Part shown: positions 18,797 through 27,426 of the stretch, piece by piece
Position numbering within the stretch: the first letter of the stretch is position 1
Layout of the letters: each line of letters begins with the position of its first letter
Source of the DNA: Mucilaginibacter gracilis
Lineage (GTDB): Bacteria; Bacteroidota; Bacteroidia; Sphingobacteriales; Sphingobacteriaceae
Assembly: GCF_003633615.1 (NCBI RefSeq)
Contig: NZ_RBKU01000001.1
Span: forward strand, 6,596,734 to 6,660,733
Length of the DNA: 64,000 nt
Direction: 5' to 3'
Made by a program: the position numbers and the translations under genes
The notes under the pieces: generated by a model
Told to the model about the DNA's origin: nothing
Database searches by the model: none
Seen by the model: only the letters and a program-made list of their open reading frames with translations

Positions 18797-19003
18797 ACAT
18801 TTAAGTGTTTCTTTTTGAAAAAATTGAGACATAGGTTTTCCGGTTCACCTTTTCAGGCGTTACATACCGGGGATTTAAAAACTATAGGGGTGTCTCCAGC
18901 ACTCCTATAATTTTTTCAGGAAATTTGGGATGGGGTTAATTAATAATTGTTTTTTCCATGTGGGCTGCTTTAGGTTTTATTGGTTATTGAACTATATAAT
19001 TGG

Positions 19004-20044
19004 TTATTGTTTATTGCTCTCCATCACAAAGTTGCTACCATTTACGCTGTAGTTTGCATTGAGCGTTTTTTTAAGCATCTCCATAATGGCGGGCAGGTTT
19101 TCGTTGGTAAAGTCGGCTTTCAAAAAATCGGTGTTAATGCTCTCGTCCTTTGAGCTAATGTTTACATTAAAGCTTTTATTTAGCGCTTTAAATACTTCAC
19201 TTATTGGCGTATTGTTAAACGAAAGGCTGGCTTTTTTCCAAATTCCCAATGAGGCATCTTTGATCTCCATATTCTTTTTAAGGTCATCGGCAGCTTTATC
19301 ATAAACGGCTTCCTGGTTGGGTAACAGCATAACCCCTTCGCCGGCGGCAAGCATGTTACTTGTACCTGGTTTAGTTTGCTGCCCGGCTACAGATACCGAA
19401 ACTTTACCGGTAACTACATCTACACGAGTAATTTTATCGGCCGCGTAAGCACGGATTCTGAAACTTGTACCCCATACTTTGGTAATTACATTACCTGTCG
19501 AAATAGAGAAGGGGCGTGAATGATCTTTGGTTACCTCAAAAAATGCCTCGCCGGTTAGTGAAACCTTGCGGCTGTGTTTTTCAAATGTTTTGGTATAAGT
19601 TAAGGCCGATCCGGGACTTACCCAAACCCGGCTACCATCTGATAAAACAATATCTTTAATTGCCTTGGTGGTATTGCTAAAAACCTGCTGCGTGTTTGTG
19701 GCTTGCAGCGTTTTATTGATATGCTGAGGTTTTAGTTTGATAAAAAACACCGCTATCAAAATCGCGGCAACGCCCGAGAGCCAGTACAATATGGTTTTTA
19801 AGCGGCTTGTTGCATTACTGGTAATTGTTACTACTCCATCGCTTTCTGCTGCGTTAATGTTACTGCTGATAGTTTGCCACATCAGCAATTTAAAAAGTTC
19901 CTGTTCGCGGGCCGAAAGCTCATTAACATAGTCCCGGTCAAGTTCAAACGACTCATACCAGGAAAGGATCATATCCTTTTCGTGCTCATCACAGTTGCCT
20001 GCAAAAAATTTTTCCAATAGCTCGGCAGGTAATTTTTTTTTCAT
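19004..20044 (-). CDS. FecR-family anti-sigma factor
   Basis: A 346-residue protein with a cytoplasmic N-terminal sigma-binding part (LLEKFFAGNCDEHEKDMILSWYES), one transmembrane helix (TILYWLSGVAAILIAVFFI) and a periplasmic FecR domain (DIVLSDGSRVWVSPGSALTYTKTF, then FEVTKDHSRPFSISTGN). The C-terminal FecR_C-like part (SLSFNNTPISEVFKALNKSF) would receive the signal from the transporter STN domain. It follows the sigma gene by 146 nt. Together with sigma and SusC it should form the transmembrane induction circuit of the locus. Confidence 0.92.
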   Translation of the reverse strand: MKKKLPAELLEKFFAGNCDEHEKDMILSWYESFELDRDYVNELSAREQELFKLLMWQTISSNINAAESDGVVTITSNATSRLKTILYWLSGVAAILIAVFFIKLKPQHINKTLQATNTQQVFSNTTKAIKDIVLSDGSRVWVSPGSALTYTKTFEKHSRKVSLTGEAFFEVTKDHSRPFSISTGNVITKVWGTSFRIRAYAADKITRVDVVTGKVSVSVAGQQTKPGTSNMLAAGEGVMLLPNQEAVYDKAADDLKKNMEIKDASLGIWKKASLSFNNTPISEVFKALNKSFNVNISSKDESINTDFLKADFTNENLPAIMEMLKKTLNANYSVNGSNFVMESNKQ

Positions 20045-20190
20045 TCAGGAACTTGTTTTGGACAAGAGTTAATATTGGTTATATAATAATATGTAACCTG
20101 ACTAAGGCGCGTCCCCTACTCTTGTTTAAAATATTTTCGAAAAAAATAATGGAATACGTACCGGCGTATTTTTTTAGGTGGGGGATTTGA

Positions 20191-20763
20191 TTACCTAAAA
20201 AGGAAAAACAACATAAGGATATTAAGGTGTACCTTTAAAAACCGCAATGCTTTGGTAAGGTGGTTCTCTACCGTTTTTTCAGAAATGCCTAAAAGCAGGG
20301 CTATCTCTTTATTGGTTTTATACTGGTTACGACTTAGTTCAAAAACATTACGGCACTTAGGTGGTAAATGGGTAACCTCGGCCTCAACACGTTCAAGCAG
20401 TTCTTTATAGTAATAATTTTCTTCGGTAGAGTTATCAAAACTATTGTTAACCATTAACAAAATCTCACTGTAAGAGTTACGTACTGCCTCGGCCCGTTTA
20501 TAGTTGAGTACCAGGTACCTAATAGAAGTAAACAAATACCCCTGCAGCGATGAAACTATTTTAACCTGCTGCCGGTTAATCCAAAGGCTGGTAAAAAAAT
20601 CCTGCACAATCTCTTTGGCTGTTTCTCTTTCTTTAAGGCGTTTATAAGCGGCAGCATAAAGTTTAAGCCAGTACCGGTTGTAGATCTCTTCAAACGCGCT
20701 GATATTATCCTGTTCGAAAAGATCGATCAATTCTACATCCGTAAGGTCACAAAACTTCTTCAT
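20191..20763 (-). CDS. ECF RNA polymerase sigma factor (FecI-like, Bacteroidota type)
   Basis: A 190-residue sigma-70 family protein with region 2 (AFEEIYNRYWLKLYAAAYKRL, then EIVQDFFTSLWINR) and region 4 (LPPKCRNVFELSRNQYKTNKEIALLLGISEKTVENHL). Length and the SEKTVENHL recognition helix are standard for sigma factors paired with FecR in polysaccharide loci. It is the first gene of the minus-strand locus, and no separate regulator is seen upstream. Confidence 0.93.
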   Translation of the reverse strand: MKKFCDLTDVELIDLFEQDNISAFEEIYNRYWLKLYAAAYKRLKERETAKEIVQDFFTSLWINRQQVKIVSSLQGYLFTSIRYLVLNYKRAEAVRNSYSEILLMVNNSFDNSTEENYYYKELLERVEAEVTHLPPKCRNVFELSRNQYKTNKEIALLLGISEKTVENHLTKALRFLKVHLNILMLFFLFR

Positions 20764-21387
20764 TCTTTACGATAATTAGCAACACATACCGCCATAGCTA
20801 AACTATTGTAACCCCAAACTATAATAGTTGAATTAAAGGCAACAACTCCAAACATGACTACTTTAGTACTACTATTACTTAGGTTATAACAGTGGCAATA
20901 TAAGCATATTTTTAAATCGCGATACTGAAATTAAAAAATAATTGTGTTTTACACACTAATTAAAAAATACTTGATATGAATGCCTTACCATGTGAACAAT
21001 CCGAGGCTAACTTTGCCTGGAGATAAATTGGCGATGATAAAGACGGTCCGCGTACCCAAACAAAGTTCGGGTTCAGCCACAATCACCTGCTATGAAGGCC
21101 GGTAGGTATAAGCCACGCATTTCTGCCGGTATAACTGGTTTTTATTCCTTTTAACTCCGGCCATTAAAATAGTCGCATCAACGGTTTGATTCCGGAAAAC
21201 TTTGACCATATTAATTGCCTTAATTGCGTATACAACTCAGTACTCCAAAGCGCACAGAATAGTCTGGTCAAGCCTCCCGGAATATGCACGTTTAATCGCG
21301 GGTTTGTTCTGAAAAACTATTTGGTTCAAATTGTACTGTGGCCGATTTATAATACTACTTTTTGAAACTGATAGACCGCTTAATATA
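20764..21387. other. Intergenic stretch without recognisable gene
   Basis: About 620 bp between the sigma factor and the esterase. The first 200 bp are AT-rich and should hold the sigma-gene promoter. No frame with family resemblance, hairpin terminator or repeat was recognised in the remainder. Confidence 0.5.
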
Positions 21388-22608
21388 TTATTTCTGCAAC
21401 TCTAACAAACGCAATTTAATTTCATTTGACGTGGGATTCAACTCGTTGGCTTTTTTGTACGAAGCAATAGCTTTTTGTTTTTCTCTTTTCATAGCATAAG
21501 CAGCGCCCAAAGCCGCAAAAGCTCTTGAAGAAAGCGGGTAATTAATTGTATTCATTTCCAGTAGCTTAATGCCGTTGTTTAGCGTCGCAGGATTTCTTAC
21601 TAACCATTGTGCCCAGTCGTTGAAATATACTTCGTCGGGCAAAATCAGATACCCAAACTTTTGCGATAATCCGCTATAATGTCTCATAATGATCTCCGCA
21701 TTGACCTCTTCATCACTTACCGGAGGAAGCTGCCATTGCTTGTAGATAAATCGAAGTCCGTCATAGTATGACTTAATAGGAACAGTCATATGGCTCTCAC
21801 TCGGATAGGGCTTATATTCGAAATCTAATCCTTTAATGTTTCGCTTTTTGAGTAAGGAATCAAACTCTAAAACAGCGGTATGAAACGGTGATTCAGGTGA
21901 GGAAGAATCTTCATTGCCATCGCTAAAAAAAAGCGTCTTCGATAAAGTTGATCCCGCTTTCAATTTACCATCCGCGAGCTTCAGAAGGAATTTGTGATCC
22001 CACCAGAAGGATGGGCTCACGGCAATGTATGCCTCGAACATTTCCGGATAATTAATCAGGCAGTTGATGGTTGTCAGTGCTCCGAGTGAGTGTCCCGCAA
22101 AAATGCGGTAAGGTTGAGTTTTGTAATTTGAATTGACATAAGGCATTAGCTCTTTCTGAATAAATTGAAAAAAATGCTCATTTCCTCCGCTGTTCTTATA
22201 CCGGGAATTAGCAGTGGTATCTGGTTTTCCAGAATAATCAGCATTGCTGTGAGATGGAGTAAGATCGCGGTAGCGGTCGGTATTTGTTATCCCTACCACA
22301 ATCAGTGGCGGAATAACATTCACATCCTGCCGACTGAGATATTTCGAATATTCTACCATTTGGGCGAAATGATTGTCAGCATCCAGAATATAGATCACCG
22401 GATATTTTCTCTCTGAATTGGCAGAATCCTTCGGTGTGTAAATCAGTATTTTTCGATCTTCGTTAAGAATATTGGAATGCATCGTTACCACTTCCCCCTG
22501 ATCAGACTTAATTGGTTCTGCCTTTTGAGCATTTGCTTTAAATGAAAAAAGTAGAGGTACAATAAAAAACACGAATATAAAATGCTTTTTTAGGGACCTG
22601 GATTTCAT
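21388..22608 (-). CDS. Exported esterase (esterase D/IroE-like alpha/beta hydrolase) with C-terminal TPR
   Basis: A 406-residue protein with a signal peptide (MKSRSLKKHFIFVFFIVPLLF, then FKANAQ). The alpha/beta-hydrolase domain has YPVIYILDADNHF, the nucleophile elbow FAGHSLGALT and a late SESHMTVP supplying the His, the pattern of PF00756 esterases. Residues about 345-406 form a short helical repeat (AALGAAYAMKREKQKAIASYKKANELNP). It is monocistronic, and the natural ester is unknown. Confidence 0.88.
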   Translation of the reverse strand: MKSRSLKKHFIFVFFIVPLLFSFKANAQKAEPIKSDQGEVVTMHSNILNEDRKILIYTPKDSANSERKYPVIYILDADNHFAQMVEYSKYLSRQDVNVIPPLIVVGITNTDRYRDLTPSHSNADYSGKPDTTANSRYKNSGGNEHFFQFIQKELMPYVNSNYKTQPYRIFAGHSLGALTTINCLINYPEMFEAYIAVSPSFWWDHKFLLKLADGKLKAGSTLSKTLFFSDGNEDSSSPESPFHTAVLEFDSLLKKRNIKGLDFEYKPYPSESHMTVPIKSYYDGLRFIYKQWQLPPVSDEEVNAEIIMRHYSGLSQKFGYLILPDEVYFNDWAQWLVRNPATLNNGIKLLEMNTINYPLSSRAFAALGAAYAMKREKQKAIASYKKANELNPTSNEIKLRLLELQK

Positions 22609-22773
22609 ATGATTTGGAATGGTGAATTAACTTCAATAATAAGGTTTTTCTGGATCATTAACCCGGTTCAGTTGCTGTAAAGTTTGCAAACAATTTGCAC
22701 GCACTTTGAAAGGACAGGAAAGTTAGGGGCAACAAAAAACCCATTAGATTATCTCTAAGAGGCTTCTGTTAAT

Positions 22774-22860
22774 GTGGTGGCTACTGTACAAATCTCGAAC
22801 AATTTCCTGTCTGATTTGCGTTTAATAGCAGATTTAGACCTATAAGTTTTTTGGTCTACT
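22774..22860 (-). repeat. Dispersed about-80-bp repeat, copy 1
   Basis: Begins GTGGTGGCTACTGTACAAAT and contains TTTCCTGTCTGATTTGCG. Related copies with the same orientation lie at 24703, 25489 and 48574. Read on the minus strand, this copy is open and encodes IKRKSDRKLFEICTVATT, similar to the tail encoded by the others. It lies downstream of the NmrA-type gene. Confidence 0.8.
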
Positions 22861-22908
22861 ATTGAGTTAACTTCAATCGTCGGGTATCGTAACTCTTATC
22901 GTTAACCA

Positions 22909-23799
22909 TTAATAATCGAATTCTGCTTTATGTTTTTTGATAAAATCAGCAAGCTTTACAGGTTGTTTCCCTGTAATTTCGGGAAAATTATCAAACGTAT
23001 CGTCAGCACCGGGGATTGTTCCTGCTGCATATCGTTTCCAGTGGTCGTATACACAACCCATGTAGGCCATTTCCGCACCGGCGTTTATCATATTTTGTAA
23101 AAACACATCGGGAGAAAGTGGTTCATAACGAAATGGTTTGCCAACAATGCTGGTCATTAAAGCGGCCATTTCATTAAATGTTACAGCATCATAGCCTAAA
23201 CGATAGATTTTACCTGCGTGGATTTCTGGATGTGATAAAGCTAAAGCAGCTACCTGTGCAACATCTTCAACATCCACCCAACTCAGGCGGGCGCCTTCAA
23301 CATACGCATGTATTATACCATTTTCGATTGCCTTTTTACCGCCGTAACTTAATATGTTTTGCATGAAAGTTTCCGGACGTAAATGAGTATAAGAGAATCC
23401 AGCCCATTCAATATATCTTTCGATCAATTGGTGCCAGGCCCAATGGGCAACGGTAGTATCGTCACGGCCACAAGCACCTAAGTGAACTACGTGTTGAACA
23501 CCTGCTCTTTTTGCGCTATCTAATATTGCTTTACTTTGTCTTAGCATATCAACGGTGTATCCGGTAACAATTAGTATACGATCAATACCTTTTAATGCTG
23601 GTAAGTGTGTGCTTTCATCATCAAAATCAAGTATCACGGTTGCTATTCCTTTTTCAGTAAAAGGAGCGGCCTTTTCCGGTGAGCGTACTGCCGCAACAAT
23701 TTCTATATCTGTATTGGATAACAGGAAATCTATAGTCTTACTGCCGACCTGCCCGGTGGCTCCGGTGATGAGTATTTTGGGAACTTTTGTATTTGACAT
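22909..23799 (-). CDS. NmrA/SDR-type NAD(P)-binding oxidoreductase
   Basis: A 296-residue atypical short-chain dehydrogenase. The Rossmann glycine motif is ITGATGQVGSKTI at residues 11-23. The protein lacks the YxxxK pair of classical SDRs at the usual position, as expected for NmrA-like members that bind NAD(P) as sensors or reduce quinones and enones. The VHLGACGRDDTTVAHWAWHQLIER-type segment is typical. The Crp/Fnr gene lies 75 nt upstream on the same strand, and two FNR-like boxes occupy that gap, so direct control is likely. Confidence 0.88.
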   Translation of the reverse strand: MSNTKVPKILITGATGQVGSKTIDFLLSNTDIEIVAAVRSPEKAAPFTEKGIATVILDFDDESTHLPALKGIDRILIVTGYTVDMLRQSKAILDSAKRAGVQHVVHLGACGRDDTTVAHWAWHQLIERYIEWAGFSYTHLRPETFMQNILSYGGKKAIENGIIHAYVEGARLSWVDVEDVAQVAALALSHPEIHAGKIYRLGYDAVTFNEMAALMTSIVGKPFRYEPLSPDVFLQNMINAGAEMAYMGCVYDHWKRYAAGTIPGADDTFDNFPEITGKQPVKLADFIKKHKAEFDY

Positions 23800-23833
23800 A
23801 GTACAAAATTACCGGTTACCAAACTTACGGCAC

Positions 23834-23870
23834 TTGATCTAAATCAGAAAATACACTTGATCCAGATCAA
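23834..23870 (-). promoter_or_regulatory. Tandem FNR-type operators
   Basis: Two inverted repeats with centres 23 bp apart: TTGATctaaATCAG at 23834-23847 and TTGATccagATCAA at 23857-23870. The second extends to CTTGATCCAGATCAAG. TTGAT-N4-ATCAA is the FNR consensus. They lie about 41 and 64 bp upstream of the NmrA-type start, usual activator distances if transcription begins near the ATG; a possible -7 element TAATTTTG at 23804-23811 would fit that. Confidence 0.7.
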
Positions 23871-23874
23871 GCCA

Positions 23875-24462
23875 TTACTTACGCTGTGCAATATTTTTCT
23901 TGATGCGGCTGAGAGTTTCCGGCGCAAGGCCGAGATAGGAAGCGATGAGGTTTTGAGGCACCCTTTTAACCAGTGCCGGGTTGCTTTCTACAAGATTGAT
24001 GTATTTTTCTTCCGCGGTGTGTGTGGTGGAACTAATTAGTCTGCGCTCTTTAGTAAAAAGGCTATTTTGAAAAAGAATACGAAAGTACCGATCCATCTTG
24101 GGAACTTTCAAGGTCATTTCTTCAAAAGCCTGCTGTGTGATTATTAAAAGTTCAGATTCTTCTAATGCATCGATATTAATAATAGCCTTTTCACCTGTAA
24201 AAAAGCTATACATGTCCGAAGTCCACCAACCTTCCCAAGCAAACATATTCATATGTTCTTCGCCTTTGTCATCTACATTATACGACCGTAGCAACCCTTT
24301 TTCTACAAAGCATAAGTATTTGCAAACGTCTCCTGCCTGAAGCAGGTATTGCCTTTTTCTTAGTTTTTTAGGGATAAAAAATGTGTTGATGATTTCCTTT
24401 TCCTCTTCGGTTAGTAAAATTTTTTTCAAAAGATGTGAAAACAAAACTTCAAACATTCGCAA
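23875..24462 (-). CDS. Crp/Fnr family transcriptional regulator with FNR-like recognition helix
   Basis: A 195-residue protein with an N-terminal cNMP-binding-like beta-roll (KKLRKRQYLLQAGDVCKYLCFVEKGLLR) and a C-terminal HTH (NLIASYLGLAPETLSRIKKNI). The recognition helix PETLSRIKK keeps the Glu, Ser and Arg that let FNR read TTGAT, matching the boxes just downstream. No N-terminal cysteine cluster for an oxygen-sensing Fe-S centre is present, so the signal is probably not oxygen. It precedes the NmrA-type gene by 75 nt. Confidence 0.88.
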   Translation of the reverse strand: MRMFEVLFSHLLKKILLTEEEKEIINTFFIPKKLRKRQYLLQAGDVCKYLCFVEKGLLRSYNVDDKGEEHMNMFAWEGWWTSDMYSFFTGEKAIINIDALEESELLIITQQAFEEMTLKVPKMDRYFRILFQNSLFTKERRLISSTTHTAEEKYINLVESNPALVKRVPQNLIASYLGLAPETLSRIKKNIAQRK

Positions 24463-24638
24463 TATATTTTTACTATGAAACTTCCGATTGAGATATTCAA
24501 ATGTAATCTTTATTACTCAACGATGAGATTGAATGTTCCAATAGATAACGATGCGATTAACTTATATATAGTTATATAGCATCAAGATAGGCCAAATTTA
24601 TTCTGAAATTTCGTAGAATCAACGAAACGCTTCTAAAA

Positions 24639-24674
24639 AAGAGAACCCACCTATAAAAATAGCTGGGTTCTCTT
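24639..24674. terminator. Hairpin terminator
   Basis: An 11-bp stem (AAGAGAACCCA paired with TGGGTTCTCTT) with a 14-nt loop stands between two minus-strand genes and 29 nt before repeat copy 2. It is flanked by A-rich DNA on the left, so it would best end minus-strand transcripts. Confidence 0.55.
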
Positions 24675-24702
24675 CAGTAATGTTCGGTAATACCGAAATT
24701 TC

Positions 24703-24774
24703 GTGGTGGCTACTGTACAAATTTCGAGCTATTTCTTGTCTGATTTGCGTTTAATAGCGGATTTGGATTTATAG
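24703..24774 (-). repeat. Dispersed about-80-bp repeat, copy 2
   Basis: GTGGTGGCTACTGTACAAAT is identical to copy 1 for its first 20 bases. On the minus strand the conserved tail reads IKRKSDKK and is broken by TAG before LEICTVATT. With copy 1 it brackets the NmrA-type and Crp/Fnr genes. The following 220 bp to 24994 show no gene. Confidence 0.8.
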
Positions 24775-24994
24775 TTTTCAGGATTCACTTTTATCCTCTA
24801 ATATTTAAACAATAGCCGACCATGAGAAACTACAAGGCCCACAATATTTAAAGCTTGTGATTGTCATGCAGCCCGCCATTGGCACAGGCAAAACGACACA
24901 AAAAAGATTGTAACGCGCGCTGATTCTGATAGGTAAAAGCCGCTTTTTGTACTGAATTGCAGAGCGTTGAGCGATCCAATTTACAGAATGGGTA

Positions 24995-25333
24995 TCAGGC
25001 TTTTTTAACGAATTCGGATTTGAGCGCCATCGCGCCAAAACCCTCGATCTTACAGTCGATATTGTGATCGCTGTCCACCAAACGGATATTTTTGACCTTG
25101 GTGCCAGCTTTGATGGATTGGGAGGTTCCCTTTACCGGCAGGTTTTTGATCGTCACTACCGTATCGCCGTCCACCAGGATATTGCCGTTGCTGTCTTTTA
25201 CAACAAAACCTTCCTCAACTTTCGTCTCTTCCGCAGCTTTCCATTCATGCCCGCATTCCGGGCAAACCAGCAAGTCTTCAAGTTCATAAGTATAAGGCGA
25301 TTGGCAGATGGGGCATGGTGCAAGTTCAGTCAT
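24995..25333 (-). CDS. PhnA/YjdM-type zinc-ribbon protein
   Basis: A 112-residue protein. Residues 1-30 form a zinc ribbon (CPICQSPYTYELEDLLVCPECGHEW), followed by the PhnA SH3-like domain (VKDSNGNILVDGDTVVTIKNLPVKG) and the closing HNIDCKIEGFGAMALKSEFVKKA. This is a full-length member of the PF03831/PF08274 family. Despite the historical name, a role in phosphonate breakdown is not established for these proteins. The gene stands alone with a hairpin on its upstream side. Confidence 0.9.
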   Translation of the reverse strand: MTELAPCPICQSPYTYELEDLLVCPECGHEWKAAEETKVEEGFVVKDSNGNILVDGDTVVTIKNLPVKGTSQSIKAGTKVKNIRLVDSDHNIDCKIEGFGAMALKSEFVKKA

Positions 25334-25353
25334 GGTAATAATTTATTGAGGCG

Positions 25354-25361
25354 CAAAGGTA
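25354..25361 (-). promoter_or_regulatory. Candidate -7 element (TACCTTTG)
   Basis: On the minus strand TACCTTTG matches TAnnTTTG exactly and ends 20 nt before the PhnA-type ATG. The -33 region is only T-rich, without a clear TTTG. Confidence 0.45.
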
Positions 25362-25447
25362 ATAAATCTTAATTCCTGAAAAAATTGAATAAGCACTGCG
25401 GGCTATTTTAATTCTGCTTGATCCCGAAAAGGGACCAGATTTAACTA

Positions 25448-25483
25448 AAAAAGGCCTTTTCGTTAGAAAAAAGCCTTTTTTTA
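25448..25483. terminator. Bidirectional hairpin terminator
   Basis: AAAAAAGGC at 25448-25456 pairs with GCCTTTTTT at 25474-25482, giving a 9-bp stem with A and T runs on both sides, so it could act for either strand. It lies directly before repeat copy 3. Confidence 0.6.
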
Positions 25484-25488
25484 ATCTG

Positions 25489-25574
25489 TGGTGGCGACTT
25501 TACAAATCTCGAACCATTTCCTGTCTGATTTGCGCCTAATAGCAGTTTAGACTTATAAATTTTTTGGTCTATTT
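25489..25574 (-). repeat. Dispersed about-80-bp repeat, copy 3
   Basis: GTGGTGGCGACTTTACAAAT plus TTTCCTGTCTGATTTGCG. The minus-strand reading gives RRKSDRKWFEICKVATTD and a stop, with a small deletion further upstream. It follows a terminator hairpin, as copy 2 does. Confidence 0.8.
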
Positions 25575-25860
25575 TATAAAATCAGATATTTCGATAAATG
25601 AATTTTCTTTTTGTAACCGCCAGAGAACCTTTAACCATTGCCGTATAATATTGCAAAGCTTCTTCCGAGACTTGCAATATTATACGCATCCATAAATCAG
25701 TGTTAAAAAAAAGAATTTGATAGACTTATATTTTTGGATAATTGAATGTCCGCAGAGAATTTACCGATCAAAACCTGATAGACTCCACGCTTAAATGTAC
25801 ATTTTGGATAATTAATATTACAAACTCTAAACCAACAAAAGACAAAATGTTCAGGTAGAT

Positions 25861-25989
25861 GCATTTAGCAATTCAGGTTTTCTTCTCACAGTTATTCGTA
25901 CCATTGAATTAATTCAAACCGTTTGGACGGAGATTGATTTTGGAAATACAAGGTGGGTAATACCTGGAGACGAAAATGAAAAAGGATAA
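25861..25989 (+). pseudogene. Fragment of a tyrosine recombinase (P4-type integrase)
   Basis: A 42-codon open stretch reads GFLLTVIRTIELIQTVWTEI and then DFGNTRWVIPGDE before TAA at 25987-25989. The arrangement R-T-x-E-L followed by W-x-E-I-D and W-x-I-P is the conserved box I region of DUF4102/P4-type phage integrases, where the Arg is catalytic. Neither the N-terminal part nor the His-x-x-Arg/Tyr part is recognisable in the flanking DNA. It marks an old island boundary just before the envelope-gene cluster. Confidence 0.6.
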
Positions 25990-26167
25990 AATGATTCCCG
26001 AAAAAAAGCAAAAAGAACTGCAAAAAATTATCGCCATGCAATAGACCATCCGACAGAAAAGTGAGCAACGAAAACGGAAAAGGTAACCACTCAACATAGA
26101 GTAGCCCAGGCAATCGCTTGGTCTACTGGCATTAGATATTAAGGGGATGGTTTATTTAATCGTAAAA

Positions 26168-27415
26168 CTATTTGGTTATTCTGATAACTGCACGCCCTGC
26201 CGGATCGGTAAAGGAGCCGGTGAGAATATATTTATCGTCACTTTGTTTAATAACTTGTGTTACGCCGCTATTCGGAAAACCAAGATTAAATGTCTTATCA
26301 ATAACGCCATTGTTGCTATATAATCTGGCATAACCGTCGCCGGAACCATTTAAATTAAATCCCCTGCCTGCCAATATTCGATTATCAGGTAAAATCGCGA
26401 TACTGTTAATCGCCGAGTTGTAAAATTCCGATGTGCTGAAATTGAAATCGATGGAGCCATCCGTATTCAGCCGTGCAACTTGAATATAGTTATAAGCCCC
26501 ATCCCTTATCGCAGAATTTACTATGCCGATAAAATCGCCGCCTATAACAATTTTCCCATCCGATTGCAAAGCAACGGTATTGATAGAACCGATTGCGGGG
26601 CCAAGCCTGCCTGTAAGTGTTTCCTTGAAATTAAATGAAGCATCTACGCTGCCATCCGTGTTTAGCTTTGCTATATATTGCCTTGCCGTTACACCGCTAC
26701 CCCAATAAAACGTGCCAGTAACATAAAATTTCCCATCACTAAGCGGCAAAAGATCATTAAGAAAACTTGTGGTCAAAACATTCAAACGAAAAGACGGGTC
26801 AAGCAGGCCATTATAGGTAATCTTGATTAAATGATTGTAATCCGTGCCTGCAGTAATAAGCGTATTAAACTGCCCTTCAATTAATACCCTATCGGAGCCT
26901 ACCACAATAATTTTTCTAATAGTCGGTAGAATATTACTGATTTTGTTAAAGTTCGGCGAGGTGAAGCCATTGTCTAATGCACCCGTGGCTGTAAGGCGTA
27001 CAAGGATTTTTCTTGTACCGTTAATTGTAAAATCGCCACCCAACATGATTTTGCCATCATTTAAGATAGCCATTGCCGAAAAATTATTGATTACCCAGGT
27101 TTTATCAACATCGATATTAAAACTATTATCTATTCCGCCATTCTGATTGAGGCGATAAACCTTATAAGGATAATTGCCTGCCGAACCAAAGCCGCCTGCA
27201 ATAACGAGTTTTCCATCGGGCTGTAAGGCTGCAGCAAAGCAGCTTCCGCTAATAGACGAAAAACTGTTATCGATAACAAGAGGCTGCGTAGTAGATGGAT
27301 TGTTATTACTATTACTGTTTGACGGATCGGGATTGTCTTTTTTACCGCATCCGAAGCAAATAAAAGTTAATGTTGTTATTAAAATATAATTTCTCAAATA
27401 TATGATGTGCTTCAT
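26168..27415 (-). CDS. Delta-60 repeat beta-propeller lipoprotein
   Basis: A 415-residue lipoprotein (signal ending FICFGCGKK) with an Asn/Ser-rich linker and about seven copies of the delta-60 repeat. The recurring unit is like ALQPDGKLVIAGGF followed by RLNQNGGIDNSFN, as in LPDNRILAGRGF and LQSDGKIVIGGDF. Such repeats fold as a surface beta-propeller with no known enzyme activity. It is the last gene of a minus-strand series, 11 nt after the VWA lipoprotein gene. Low GC compared with the block at 29.6-33.4 kb. Confidence 0.85.
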   Translation of the reverse strand: MKHIIYLRNYILITTLTFICFGCGKKDNPDPSNSNSNNNPSTTQPLVIDNSFSSISGSCFAAALQPDGKLVIAGGFGSAGNYPYKVYRLNQNGGIDNSFNIDVDKTWVINNFSAMAILNDGKIMLGGDFTINGTRKILVRLTATGALDNGFTSPNFNKISNILPTIRKIIVVGSDRVLIEGQFNTLITAGTDYNHLIKITYNGLLDPSFRLNVLTTSFLNDLLPLSDGKFYVTGTFYWGSGVTARQYIAKLNTDGSVDASFNFKETLTGRLGPAIGSINTVALQSDGKIVIGGDFIGIVNSAIRDGAYNYIQVARLNTDGSIDFNFSTSEFYNSAINSIAILPDNRILAGRGFNLNGSGDGYARLYSNNGVIDKTFNLGFPNSGVTQVIKQSDDKYILTGSFTDPAGRAVIRITK

Positions 27416-27426
27416 GTTGTTTTAAA

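Noticed and set aside
22774..22860. tRNA or tmRNA 3' end in the dispersed repeat (CTCGAAC resembles a T-loop complement)
   Set aside because: The acceptor and T-stem do not pair and the rest of a tRNA cannot be folded; the likeness is limited to a few bases.
25892..26113. Two minus-strand frames of 60-70 codons
   Set aside because: Phe/Ser/Leu-rich translations of an AT-rich stretch; the plus strand carries integrase similarity instead.
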